Source: Pteria penguin (Eukaryota; Mollusca; Bivalvia; Pterioida; Pteriidae). Taken from it: a DNA stretch of 64,000 bases. The notes below the pieces were generated by a model that was not told the DNA's origin, made no database searches, and saw only the letters and a list, made by a program, of their open reading frames with translations. Position 1 is the stretch's first letter. Every line of letters starts with the position of its first letter. The stretch lies in NCBI GenBank assembly GCA_035048485.1, contig CM068587.1, positions 30,613,001 through 30,677,000 of the forward strand. The letters are read 5' to 3'. Shown piece by piece: positions 26,501 to 41,500 of this stretch. Position numbers and translations under genes: made by a program.

Positions 26501-29500
26501 TTTAGAGTATACGCTTCGACAGGAACCAAAGTCTGCCAGTTTCAACAAGTCCTCCTGTAATATTGAAACGATTAAATGAATTTAAACAAAACTTCTTAAG
26601 ACACCAAAGATGATAAAAAAGTAAATAATATTGTTTAAGATACATATCTAAAATAGAAGAAGAAATAGATCTGAAACTATATTTAGAATTTAAATTTAGA
26701 AAGACCTTAATATAACATGTTTTAGTGACACATTACATAAAACAAATGTTGGATTATATGTCCAGATGGGTACATCAATATAATCAATACTGAAATCATT
26801 TTCATGCTTCTTAAATGATAAATGCTTCCTCTTACAAGTCTCCTTTTAAGAAGTCTACTGATGAATATTTAAAGTACATGTAAATGGTAAAAGACATCTA
26901 GATCAAAGACTAGAGGCCAGTAATGCCTTGTCAGGACCAAATTAAAAATGAATGATGCTAGAGAAAAATTAAGCTAGTCTTGAAAATTATTGTATGCAGT
27001 CATGTAGCCCTCCTTTTTTATCAAATGATAAGTTCAGTAAGAAAGTGTCTGATTGCCCACTGGCATGGTGACTTTCTGAAACATCCAAGACATTTTCTAT
27101 AGATATTGTCACATTAACAAAGATGACAGGCCAATATGTAACTTGCTGAGTAAAGAAAGAGTTGGTGTCCCAATTAATGTGGCATCTTAATGCTTTTATT
27201 GCTAATGAACAGCTTCAGGTTTATATTACCACGAAAGACTTGACAACATGTACTACAGTCTGTATAAATTTTATACTTCTTATTTGATATAATTTTTATC
27301 AAAGTTGTGGTTTATTGGCCATATACTATAGACAAACTTGATGCAAGGAAAAAGGTTCTGTTTAAGAGATCATATTCTGACATAATGCCAAAATTTTCTC
27401 CATCTCCTGCAATGAACATAAAAATAAGTTGTCAGGAGAATTTGAAGTATGACCTTCCTGATCAACATGTTGCAGAATTATCAAAATAAATGAAATTTTA
27501 GAACATTCCGCTTAAATACTTAAGGCAACTTGGATTGATGAATCTTGAGACTTTCCTTCCAACATTATAGCCAGAATTTTTATGTAATAAAAAAGACTGA
27601 TCTAAATCCAGAAATTAAATAGCAAAATATCAATTTAAAATTTTCAAATGATTTGACTTTATCCCAATGCAATTTAAATATCATGAATATTAGATACCAG
27701 GAGCTTACTAGAATGATCCTGTTTGTGTGAGTCAGGACTATTATATCATAATAATCTCTCATTACAATAGGTTTATAATAAACATATTATCATAACCTCT
27801 CCCTCTCCCAATCCCGCACAAATAATATAAATAATCTCTAATCCAGCTGAACAAATTAATCTTAAAGGGAAATAACTATACATGTATCATTTAGTGAGTA
27901 AGAGCATTATATGAAGTTCTAATCCTAAACATGTCAAGTACACAATCACGGTCTGCCCTGTCTCTAACACACAACCATCTCAAACATTTTCAAACTTGGC
28001 CTTTGTCTTCATACATTGTACGTGTAATTACTAAACATACTGCCACCTGATTGGTTGTCAACCATTTCTGTGCCATTTCTTCCTCATCTTTTTGTTAAAA
28101 ATCATTCAGTAGATAAACCAATTGAGGACAGAGACCAAATCTGAGAATTACTGAAATCTATGTAAGTTCAAAGGATGTTTAGAACCAAATGTTTGTTATT
28201 AACACACATATTATGTGCCATGGGTCCCATCAAGTCAACTCCTGAGTGTGTCATGGTCCATAATTAGTCACTCTTTAGTATATCACGAACAACAACTAGT
28301 TATGTCCTTAATGTGTCATGGACTATAACTAGTTCAGTCTTTAGCATATCATGGACCACAACTAGTCCAGTCCTTAATGTGTTATGGACCACAACTAGTC
28401 CAGTCCTTAGCATATAATGGACTATAATTGGTCCAGTCTTTTAATGTGCCATGGACCACTACTTGTTCATTCCTTATTGTTTTATGACACCACAACTAGT
28501 TCAGTCCTTCATATAACATAGATCACAATTTGTCCAGTCCTTAGTGTATCAAGGACCAAAGCTTGTCCAGTTCTTTTGGTGTAACATGGACCACAACTAG
28601 TCCAATTTTTGTTATATTATGGATCACATTTAGTCCAGTCCTTAATGTATTATGGGCTAGAACTTGTCCAAATCTTAATGACTAGTAATTAGTTTATCCT
28701 AACAATTTTTCTTACCTTTATTAGGATATTCTCTGGTTTGACATCTCTATGAAATATACCATTCCTAAAATGACAAATATTAATCATAAAATTAAAAAAA
28801 AAAATATGTTATGCAGATATTAAACATATTATACTTAATCTCTACAACCTTCTGATAACAGTTACTGTATGTTATCTTTTTACCTTTAACATGGGGGATG
28901 ACTTATGATAAACATAAATTTACATACTGTAAAAAGCCCAAAGGGCCCTAATGTGCAACTGAGTAAGCAAGCCTTTTTATGAAATTCCAAAAGAATGGCA
29001 CCCTCGAATACTTAATTCATGAGTTTTATGAAAATGTGTATGTGGTCCTGAAGTCTTACATCTTTGTTAAGTACTAAACTGCAGATGCCCCACTTTTTCA
29101 CTAAAATATCTGAAAAATGTCTTCACTAAACAAATGAATGCATATACGTTATGCAGTGGCTACATTTTCTAGATGTACAGTAAATATTTAATTTGAATAC
29201 ATTTCACACTCTTCATCATGAAACAATACATAAAATACCCCAGTAGTGTTAAAATTACTTTAAACATTAAGTTGAAAAAAGAGTGAAAATAAAATTGATT
29301 TTAGAACTCCTTACAGAGGAGCACACTTGACCTATTGACCCCCATCCTTGCATCTACATCATTGGAGTTGGTAAAGAAAAATGACAAAACTTGCATGGGA
29401 CCATAAGTATTTCATTCCCACCTGGTTTGCTCAAAATCATAAGAGTAATGAATTAAAAGAAAATATAAATATGAACAGTTTACACAGGATGAACAAAACA

Positions 29501-32500
29501 TGATCATATGGACCTTTAGCTAAGGTGACATGTAATGAAAGTTTTTAAGGAGGTTGAGATGCTTACACCAGATAATACTAGGAGAATACTCCAGATAGCA
29601 TTGCAAGCCATATGATACAGGATTGGTAGAGTAAGCAAATGCTGTACACCAAATATGAAAAATTTATAGTATTTAAACAGCTAAACTACTGGTACTCCTT
29701 TCTGGTCCTTTTAATCATGAAAAATTGAAATAAACACTATCCCCATCTAAACGATGTATATAAGAATTGGTGTAAGGTGATAACGGAGTATCATTATAAC
29801 AGTTCCCTTCAGTTTTATTAGTTACACATAATGATACAAATAATGAAAAATTTCAGAATACATGTATCTCTAGAGAGTAACCTGAGTTGTCATTTACTGT
29901 CTACATGAATGCTGAAAATTTTACTATGCACATTAATTTCAAAAGAATCAATAAACGTACATTAAAATTGCAAACCTACATTGAGGAGTAATGCTAGGAG
30001 GTGAGATTTCTTCCAAGGTAACAAAGCTTACATACCTATGGGTATGGTCTACTGATTTACATAGCTGATACATGTAAGTTTTAACAAGGTGCTCGGGGAG
30101 ATAGGTACGCCTGTCTGCAAAGTGGAAGTAGGAATTAGTACAGAGGACAGTGAGTGGCTAACTACATAGTGCAGCTACTGGTTCTAGAGCTTATACCTTC
30201 ACCATGCATGCTGGATGGAAGTATAATATGGTAAAGTCACTAAGAAAGCTAGAAAAAATTCCTTTGAAGGCTAATGCACGACATTAGAGAGGGATGTACT
30301 TCCTACAAAATATATTTTGATGACTGATTTGAATAAACAATGATCTGTGTTTATGAATAATCTTTCAATATCTTCATTTCAATTGCTGAGTAAATTTTTT
30401 AAAAACAAAAGAAATATCCCTTAAATTAAGGAAAAAAGAAAAATGATCTGGTTAAGCTAATTTACAAGATAAATTTTGTTACAAATTGAAATATCTTATT
30501 AATTTAAGAAAAGACACTTCAGTATTTACATTTAATCGAGAGCTTGAATCAAAATAATGTTTATTTTTTTAATCTAACATCCCTGTCTGATGTTGAACAT
30601 CTAGGGCCAGTTGTTCGAAACTTTAACCACTTGTTAGGTTGACCAATGGTTATATTTCATCTGACTATATCTTTGAAATAAGAAGATTTAAAGTCATTGT
30701 CTGTGTACTGATTAACAACATATGAAACCAGTACTGTAATGTAATGTAGCAATTTAAACACCAATCTAATACAGTAAATTAATTGTCTCTCAAACTTCAA
30801 CCACTGGTTGGCTTAACCAGTGATTAAAGTTTCGAACAACTGGCTCCTGGTGAAATATGATAAATCTCGCAGCAGTGAATACATGATGTCACCTAGGCAA
30901 TGGTGCTAAACAGCAAACAGGTGCGAGCTATTCTAGCAGGTGCTGCCTTGTGTGAGAGTGAACTCCCTTACCTATGCATATGCTCAACAGATTTTAAAAG
31001 TTGATACATATAATGTTTAACTTTTCTTTCTGGAAGATAATGTCTCTTTCCTGAAATCAATAATTTTCATCATTAAAGCAGAAATAGAAATATATGAGAT
31101 ACATTTATAATGCATGTGAAACTCCCTCTCTCACTTCCCTTGTGATGAAAACAAAAGCTCTCATCTTTTGTATTTCATAATTTACATTTTTATAACAACT
31201 TAACACTTGGTGCAATTAAATGTGAACAAGAGATATGCATTACAGATGCAATGTGCCAAATTGCAAAACCTCTGAAACAATAGGGTACATATTCCACTCA
31301 TGATGAGTAAGTGTATAAAGTTTCATTGCAATAGCACCAAACATATTTGACTTATGGTCCGGAAACCAATCTTTGATACCACACTCCTATGACCTTGACC
31401 TTTTGACCCCCAGAAACAATAAGGCACATCTTCCACTCATGGTGAGTAAATGCATGAAGTTTCATTGCAACAGCACTATATATATTGGAATTATGGTCTG
31501 GACACCAAATTTTTGATACCCCACTCCTATGACCTTGACTTTCTGACCCCAGAAATAATAAGGCACATCTTCCACTCATGGTGAGTAAGTGTATGAAGTT
31601 TCATTGTAATAGCACTAAACGTATTGAACTTATGGTCCGGAAATCAATTTTTTATACCCCACTACTATGACCTTGACCTTTTGACCCCAGAAACAACCGG
31701 GCATAGCTTCCACTCATGGTGAGCAAGTGTAGGCATTGCAATAGCACTAAAGGTATTGGACTTACGCATCAAATTAAGAGTCAAGTTTGTAACTCCGCTA
31801 AAAATGAAAAGCCCAACTACTTCATGTCAAGATTTATTCCCTTCCTGCAAATATCTCCACGTTTTATAACTAGTTCAATATCAAATCTTCAATCATCAAT
31901 GATTTCACAAGCCAAGGCTTTATATATAAATAAATGTATCAGGTACAAACTCTAAAAGGAAGCTTTGTCTGATGGTGTTGCACTAAATATTTCATCTTAC
32001 AACCCGAGTTTAATCCTGCCGTTCAGATAGGATTTTCGTAAAGTGACTTATCATATTTTGCCCCCAGTAAGGTTTGAAGTCTGGGCCGTAAGAATACTTT
32101 TTAATCTAGATCTTAGATATTGAGCTTTACACTCGGTCACTGCCACGCGACAGGGCGATTCAATGATAGACTATCAATGCAAGATGAATTTTCTCCTGAG
32201 TTTTAAAAATTAAAACATTTGGAGTTAATATTCAATATGAAACACTGTTTCCATCTATATTCTTCCAGACTATCATGTAGAAGATCTGTCAATGTTCCAG
32301 CGGGGTTTTGGTTCACAGGTCAAAATGTATGTACAACAGACCAGGAAGGCACCCCACCAAAATGTGAAATATTGTTGCTCGACCGCATTAAACAAACAAA
32401 ATCAAACTTCAGTGATTCACCACCCTCTTTGCTTTAAATCGTCACTGCACCTTTAACGTTACGATTCCAGTTCAGTATTTATCGGGCACTTCACAGTTTA

Positions 32501-35500
32501 TTGTGGCTGTTCAGTAACCGTCATCAACCACTCGTAACTTTTTGTAGCACCAAGTAGCAAATAACATTTATTTTATACTAAGGTACATATACATGTATAC
32601 AAGGATACCCTTTAAACAATATGTAAATATATTAACTAGACTCCCGTGCAATCTTTCAATCTATGTAAATGAATGGATTCCGAAATCAAGACTTTAAATT
32701 CCAATGACTCTAAATGGCCGCAGTACGGAGGGAAATAAAGTCAGTTGTTTGAGTGTACCGTAGCCCAGTTTGACCGCCTCTCTATCGAAAGTTTTCCACG
32801 GAGACCTCCACGAAGATGAAGCACCAAATCACGATCTCATAACCCAAACCTTTTAACCCACGTATTGTAAATTTTACTCCTCCGACAGTTAGACCGTGTC
32901 TAATGCATTTAAAGTAATCAAAACATTTGGGCTTTAGAAAATGATAGTTTTAAATGACTTTAGAAGATGGCAGTCCGAAATGACTTGCGAATTATGGGAA
33001 GGTTACTGTTGTAAGTTATTAAACTGATGCACTCCTTACCTGGTCCACTAATCATACTATATACGTGTCGTAAATTATGCATCAAAGAGAGTGTTCGATG
33101 ATCGTCTCTTCAGTTTGTACTACGAATTATCATGTCAAAGCAACAGCCTGCATTCAAGTAAACAGCGATAAATACGTGTCATTTACATGACACGGGATAT
33201 CTATCATGTCAACCCCTAAAGAAAAAGGTAACAGCGAAACAAGAATTTAAATTCTATACAAGTGTTTCAAACGTCCGTATTGTAAACTGTGTATATCACT
33301 ATATAAGGAAATTGTTATTTTATTAAAATTATCACGGACCTATTTCTAAATGGAACGAGTAACTGACCCTACACAATGCTATCTAAAGCAACTTCTCTTT
33401 GCTTATATAATGTACTACGGAGTATTCAAAACATCAAGCGCTCTCTTACTGGGTCATTGTGACCTATTCACTGACTGCCTTCTATACATTAGATATTATC
33501 AAATCGAGTGTACGCCTTCCTCATATGAATACAACTTTTCATTTAACCAACCAAACATCTATTCTTAAATACATGTATCATGTGCATTATATCTCCACTT
33601 GTTATCAGTGGTGGATGTGGATTTAGCGGGCGTGCTGAGTCCTTTTCGACATTACATTAATAGACTTGGTTATAATGGGTCAAATATCATCTTCACTTTT
33701 TCATCTTGACTCCTTAAACAGCCTCTCCCCCTTTTTATTTCTATTTTCAAAAGTCTAGATCCGCTGCCTGATATTGACTTGATCTTAATTGTATAAAGAA
33801 TACCACGGTCTGGATTAATCTAAGTGTATGGCATAAAGTAACATAAAAAGCTATCCATGTCATTACGTAATAGCTTTTCTACAAAACGAGTTCAGTGACG
33901 ATATGATAAAAAGATGTTTGATGTCATATAGTCATGGTGGCAAAATAATCACAAACGAAAACAGTTTACCATCTCCAAAATATTTCACTTCATGTATTAC
34001 ATTGGTGCCATTCATGATACCAATTTTGATTGAAATCTGACAAGGAAAGTATGAGTTACTTTGTCAAATTTTACGAAATGAACGGATTGACAGATTACCT
34101 CTGTAATATTCCCACAGACCAAAAAACGTAACGTGATAATTACTTTCAAATACTAGAATACTGATTAACATAAATATCTCCTAACATTAATGACAAGGTC
34201 ATCATTCTGATCCGACAAAAACGCATTGGTAGATTCAGAGGGCGCGGGTTGCAGGGGTTGCAACCCCCCCCCCACATTTTGTCCGAAAATTTGACTAAAA
34301 AAGCTCATTTTCAACCATTTTTAGAGTGACCCCCCTTTCCGGACCGAACAGTGCAAGACATTAGTTATCCCCCTTTCAAAAATTTCTAGATCCTACTATG
34401 AATACCCAAATACATACTAAGTATAATTTCCGTCATACATGTTTCCAGGTATATAATGGAGTTTTGTAATGGGGTCGCTTTCATTTGCTTCATTCTGACG
34501 AACGTTGAGGGCTGCATGCATAAATAATGAAAGCTCGTCACGCTTTTCCCGACATCCAATATGAGATTTATACTCAGCGTGAGAAAAACATATTGATACA
34601 GAAAACGTTCTCCAAATCAATGCTGTATGGTGAGGGACTAGATGTGAATAGTATTTGTCACTTGGTCACTGGCGGTACGGTCAAGGACAAGGGCTTTCAG
34701 CGCAAAGTCGGTTTTGTCCTTCGGATACGAAAGCATTCTTAAGGCGACATGGCATGATTAGTGTCGCCAAGGCAACATATTGGGCGTCGTCATAGTTCCT
34801 CTTTTTCGGATATATGATGACATGTTTGGTGGTATTTGTCACAACGACACGGTGTTATTGGCGAAATCATAGTTCCACTACTAGTATTAATGATGACATA
34901 ACATGTATGGTGTTGTCATAGGTACACTGGAATCTTACCTCGTATTAATTCGTATATATTCATATCCATCAGCTCGCATATTAAGGCAAGAGTCCCTGAT
35001 TTCTTGTCGCTAGAGATAAAAATAAAAAAAGATATTCCTTTGTTGTTTTGTTCTCGTGTCTGTATTACAGAAGACATTCTACATAGATTAGACTGTGATC
35101 ATGTAATCATTAGACATGTTTAAAATGTTTGTATTCATTAGACATGTTCATGTTTATTTTCATTCATACTTAGTTGCATTATCCGCCTAAACCAGCATAC
35201 CCTTACCATATTACATGTAAACATTGAAAGTACAGATACAGATCTAGACGACACGGTTTATTTATAGAAAACGAAAACGACACTATTTTTCCAAACATCC
35301 TTTCGGTAAACCATATACTATTTTGTTACTTTAGAGGATGCCATTCAAAGAGGTAAATTAAATATAAATGTGCATATTTCAATCAAATAGTCAAAGAGAG
35401 AGATATACAGGTAATACTTTTGTAGTTTCAACATTGAATTTTCTTCGCGAGCTGTTCGGCTGTATCAAATCTTGAAAAGGGTTTAAATTAGATACACACC

Positions 35501-38500
35501 TTTCCTTTGAATATTATTGATATAGTCATATTTACAATCAAAAAGAATATATACAAACTGCATTGACATTGAAATTTTCCTTAGTGCGAAATGAACCAGC
35601 GGGAATTGCATTCGCCCTTTTCAAAACGTTAAGTAAAGGATTTAGTACAGAATCTATTTAAATCTAGTAAGCGATCTCATTTCTGTTTACACCTACATTC
35701 ACCCTACTGAAAAACGCCCAAACAACTGTAGTTGACTGACCCAAATTTGATACATATTTCTTTCTTAATATTGGCATTGAACATTCCGTAGAACAAAGAA
35801 ATATCTTCATAAATGAGATATGCCTACATTTGAAAATGACATTCAATAAGTCATTATGGAAATGTTACATTATCATTATGGCTTATTAGATTTTGAACGG
35901 GATAATTACATATAAAGCAACTTTGATAATACTTATTATAAAATTAAGTACAACGCTTCGTATGTTCGGCGTGAAAAAGTGGAGTAACTAGTACTGCTGA
36001 ATTGTTTTTAAATATTAGGCAACATGCAAACAGTAATCGGCAACTCTTGGACAACTGTGTGTAATTATCATCACATATAAATAGCAATATAACCGACATC
36101 ACCAACTCTTAGCACAGCCTGTGTAATTACCATCATATATGAATAGCAATATCACAGAAATCACAAACTCTTAGCACAGTCTGTATAATTACCACCACAT
36201 ATAAATAGCAATATAACAGAAATTGCCAATACTTAGCACAGCCTGTGTAATTGCCATCATATATGAATAGCAATATAACAGAAATCACCAACTCTTAGCA
36301 CAGCCTGTGTAATTACCATCACATATAAACAGCAATATAACAGAAATCACCAACTTTTAGCACAGTCTGTGTAATTGCCATCACATATAAATAGCAATAT
36401 CACAGAAATCACCAATTCTCAGCACAGTCTGTGTAATTAGTAAATTACCATCACATATTAGAGATGCAACGATACAGCTCCTCACGATACGATACGTAGC
36501 ACGATACTTGAACAGCGATACGATACGCATCGTGATATATTTTCTTATCATGAAATCAGGGTTAAAATGTACCCGTTCGATTTCATGAAGATCCTACATG
36601 TATAAAAGAGCTTTGGGAGAAAAAGAAATACACAATACAATTCATACTAGAAATGAGATACAAACTGATACAATATAACAATATAAAGAATATACTGAAA
36701 ACATATCCATTTGGTCTTTTTCTTACAATTTTTAAAATATGAAACATCTCTATTTATCATGGAAATTGCAACATAATTTTATAATGAGTAACATTGGCGT
36801 ATGTTTGCGTATCGTTTGAGTTCCCTATCGTATCGTGTATCGTATCGTGACCCATGTATCGCCATATATCATATCGCGGTATATCGTTGCATCTCTATCA
36901 CATATAAACAGCAATATAATAGAAATTGCCACCTCTTAGCACAACCAGTGTAATTACCAATCATGTATGAATAACAATATATTAGACATATACTCACAAT
37001 ATGACTTCCTGGAGTTCCAGAATATTTGCGTGCGGACTTAACCGCCTCATGGCTTGGATCTCTCGTAGGTTGTTCACTTGCTCTATACTGAAAAAAGTAA
37101 AACTTGTGTAATGTGCAATATGCAGACAGCCAGCCAGACAGACAGGCAAAGACAGACAGACAACAATGTCGAAGTAGTTTTTGAACATTTTTACAGCAGT
37201 ATATACATTTTATTTACGCATATCTTAAACCTCTATATAAACTGTGAATTTTCTATAGTGATTTTTGTACTGTACGACTAACATGCAAAAGTATGCTACA
37301 CGACCCAGACGAAGCTTGGGGCTTAAGCCCCTGCATCCTTTACAATGTAATTTATTGTTATATTCGGGCTAATCTCGATGTCCTGCATTTATATTAATTA
37401 AAAGTATTGATTGCACGTCAGATCAAAACACGAGACGGCTTTGAAGTCCGCACGGCACATTCAATATTAACAAATAAAACGGAACCCACATTTCCTCCAG
37501 ATCTGATAATGTAGAATTGTGCCATATAATATGGACAGTATCATATTGTGAAAAATATCAGATTACATAACACGTCTGTACATCAGCTTAACATCAGATA
37601 CAAAACATAACCAAAGGACATTATCAGTGATTTCATGAAGAGCTATGTGGTAGTGTGGCTGCCTACAATAGTCAAGATCGTCCTCATCCTCTTCATTATT
37701 ACTACCACCACATCACTAATGTATCATATCGTCCACACAAGAAGAAATCTCCAGGAAGATCGGCTACACAGAAGAAATCTCAAGAGAGATCTTCTTCACA
37801 GCAGAATTCAAGAAAGATCTACTACGCAGCAGGATCTTCAAGAAGGTCTTATAAATACAAAATCTGAAGAATTACTACACAGAAGAATTTGCCGAAAACG
37901 TAGTACATGGCAGTATCAACAGAATTGCTTTTTAATACCAGAATCCCCAAACATATTTCTACATAGCAGAATCTATAGGAATATCTACATAGTCCCCAGA
38001 AAGACTTACTATACAACAGATACCCACGTATAAATTCGGCTGCGCAGTATAGCAGAAGGTCCACCATTCTGAATAAAAACTTTTACATTTTATGGCTCAA
38101 CACTCCCACCCAACTTTAGATTTTTCTTCATTAAAAGGGCACGGACAGTAAAGGGGATGTCCTAATAAATATAACAGATCCCCCATGGGTATTGTGTCTG
38201 CTATAATGACACCAGCCTTGGGACCTATCGTTGTTGTCAACAAGCATCACAACCAAACAAATTCACACGGACCAAAACCATAGAGTATAAAATATGATTA
38301 TACATATGGTAAATAGTCTGACCTTCTAAACTAGTTTATTCAGGGGGTGATAATAGGTACATGCCAACAATCGAATGATTTCAATAATCTGTGGCCTATC
38401 AGATCTGATTTGTTTAAATGTCCCTAAAAACTATCGGAAGGCCGATCAGCAGTCCCTAACACACATCACGGTTATCTCCCCATTCCAATCAACAGACCAT

Positions 38501-41500
38501 TAGCTCGCATGGCTACACCGCTCGTTTACTGTAATGATTACTGCGCTTAACTGCAATATTCCAGAGCTTTATAGCACATGTTGTATTAAAGGTGTTCTGT
38601 TATTACACCTGTCTATAGGGTTTTCTGCATTTATGGTTTTCGTTTATTGTGTGAGCGATATATACACCGTACATGCATATATATTTATAGGATTCGTTTA
38701 CGAATTCTGTTCCACAAATACTTTATATATTAAATATAAATGTTCGTCGTCACGGAATTCTTACTTAGTTCTTGATTATTCTATCATGTTTGACATATAT
38801 ATGCGTGGCATAAACTATCCAACAATATGAATATTTATTTGACGACCATGAACAACAATAGAAGAATTTCTATAATCAGTATCCTGACCTTGACATTGCT
38901 TTAAGTTTCAATCGTCGCCGTAAACGTGTATCCTCTAATGAGCAATCATTTGTTAAAATGTTCGCAATCGACAAAGCTGAGAAGATCAACAACATTAATT
39001 GTTTCCATTATATTTCATATATTGCTACTGGAAGCAATATAGCACTGACCCCATAGAAATAAGCAATCTATGAAACCAGGGCCACGAATACGTTCCTTAC
39101 AGGAAGCCATAGCACTGCCTTCAATACATTCATAATGAATTCATAATGTACACCGTTACAAGTAGTTATATCTTGAATAAAGTATATATAAATCCATCAT
39201 ACCGTAATCTAAGAACAGTTTCGGGTATATTTTACAGAACGTGTATATGTATTTTTACAGAACGTGTGTATGCAAAAGGCTACTAACATGAAAGATGCAT
39301 ATATGCTGTTATCAACGGTTTTAAGACTAAATATTTACACAAATTACGAAGAAGTAACAGAAAACATTATTGCGTCGCTGTCCTAAAAATCAAACTGATT
39401 CGACAAGCAGTAAAGGCAAAATACATACGCGGATCTTATACATTTTAAATGTCTTAGTACAACTTTCCCTTACCGAGGAAGTTGGGTATTTTACTATGCC
39501 AAGCCTGTATGGGAAACAGGCTCTGACTTCGTGAATACTAACCAAAATCACCACCCGTTCAGCCAGACTAAAACACTTATCATTACAGACCAGAATCTTT
39601 AACCATAAGAACGATCCAGACCTTCGACAACAATGGGTATGGTTGGAGCTTTATTGTAAACTCTAAATTCTTTATGTGTATGATGACCGTTTGCTGTTTC
39701 ATTTCATTTATGAAATTTGTGAGTAGATGTTGAAATAAAGGTGAGATCTCTCTCAGATGAAAAGTACGCATCTCCTGCTAGATGGCAACGCAAACCGTAA
39801 ATGAACCCAATACAACTAAAGTAAAATCGCCAAGGTTAAGTCCGGGAATCTTTACCATGTTTCACAACCTTAAACATGTAAGGACGAACTATAATACATT
39901 ATCGTTTGCCTATGCAAATTTGTTATAAATACACTTCAGTAAGCATGACTCGACTTGTTGACAAATATCACTTTACTGAAAGCCCAATGCAATATTCACA
40001 ACAGTTGCCTCAACATAAGCTGCGACGTTGTAAACTTCTAAAACTTTCAACATTGCCACTAGAGAATGCATCGCTAAAACGTTCTAACTCACTTCATCCC
40101 CCTTTTTTTAAGGAAATCTCATTGCGAGTTTTTGTTACAGTATGAGAGACTGTAGTTTTTGTACACACATGTACTTCTCCACTATCAAGGTAGTTATTGA
40201 CTTTATGGATAGATCCAAGTTTGATTGCATTTGCAATTACAGTCTTTAAACAGCCTAATCCTATACCAAACATATATGAAGAGTAGATATATGAATATAT
40301 CAAGTAAAGTAGGACCAAGTCCACGTGATGGTTTATACCGGAGAGTGCTAAATGCACATTTATTAACTGCTTTGAGATCTCGGGATCTCATTATTAGCAA
40401 ATCATTTACTTGTCACCTGTTGAGAAAGGTAACATGGAAATCACATCTAGAGAAATACAGTACGACATAGGTATCAAACTACAGTGTTACCACAACACGG
40501 CGGGAACTCAACATGCTGGACCAAGTCCAAATATCTCTATCAAATACGGGACAGAGATAAAGCCGGTCTATAAGCTGCAAATATATACAAGTAAACATTA
40601 TTAATTGTTGTTGTTTGATTGTAAACCAGACGAAAAGTCTTGGCGACTGTACTGGAAATGACAATGTCGCATTCCTGAAGTTATCTGCTCTAAGTCAAAA
40701 ACGTTATTATGTACTTCAATTTTGCGTCTAGCGAGAGACCTTTAGTACACGTTAACGAACGGATGGAAAGACCCGTGATATCTCGTAATTTAATAGAAAC
40801 ACCAAGTAAAGATCCGAGTGAAAAGACTACATCCTTCGTATCAATGCTCGTGTCGTAGGTTACTATCAAATAAGCTCTCGGATCCTCTGTCTGTGTGAAT
40901 AATATTCGATTCCAATGCAGGGCAACAAGCTCGATCGACTAGTATTCCTTAACACGGTGGACACATTATTAAACAAGACATTGACAACAATTTAACGACA
41001 AAACATACAGCACCTCCTTTCTTGAATCATACAACATATTAAGTCATTAACACTTAACCGGCCAATCAATACCGGGTATATATCTTAATTCATAAACCAT
41101 ATTCAAACTGAAAAATATTTCAACCAAACATCTTGTAGCAGTGTTAAACATGTGTTAAAATTTTTAGCTACTCTGGCTTCCACATTTAAATACAAAAAAT
41201 ATATCAAAGATTCTCACCAGACTAAAACCAGACTTTAAATTTTGACCCAAAATTCCAAGATACATTCTTATGAATAAATAAAGCTACACTCAAATGCCAC
41301 TTGGTGGCATCTAAGTGTAGCTTTATTTATTTATCGGAAACGACTTACCTTTGGAGGATATATTACTAAGTATTTACATTCTTATGGATTAACAATTTAT
41401 TTTATTTTTATTTCCATTGAGGACGCAGGGGAAAACTTCACAAAAGTGCAATGAATTGGCTTTCATTTTATGTACTTTAAAAATCTGTTCATTTTTTTTC

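Larger units (their letters stand above)
35010..36997 (-). other. MOK intron with tandem array and inserted MITE
   Basis: The right part holds the 62-bp array (36010-36985) interrupted by the hAT-like MITE. The rest is AT-rich. Confidence 0.8.

Noticed and set aside
36010..36460. CRISPR-like array of regular repeats
   Set aside because: No unique spacers between units; contiguous tandem repeat in a eukaryotic intron.
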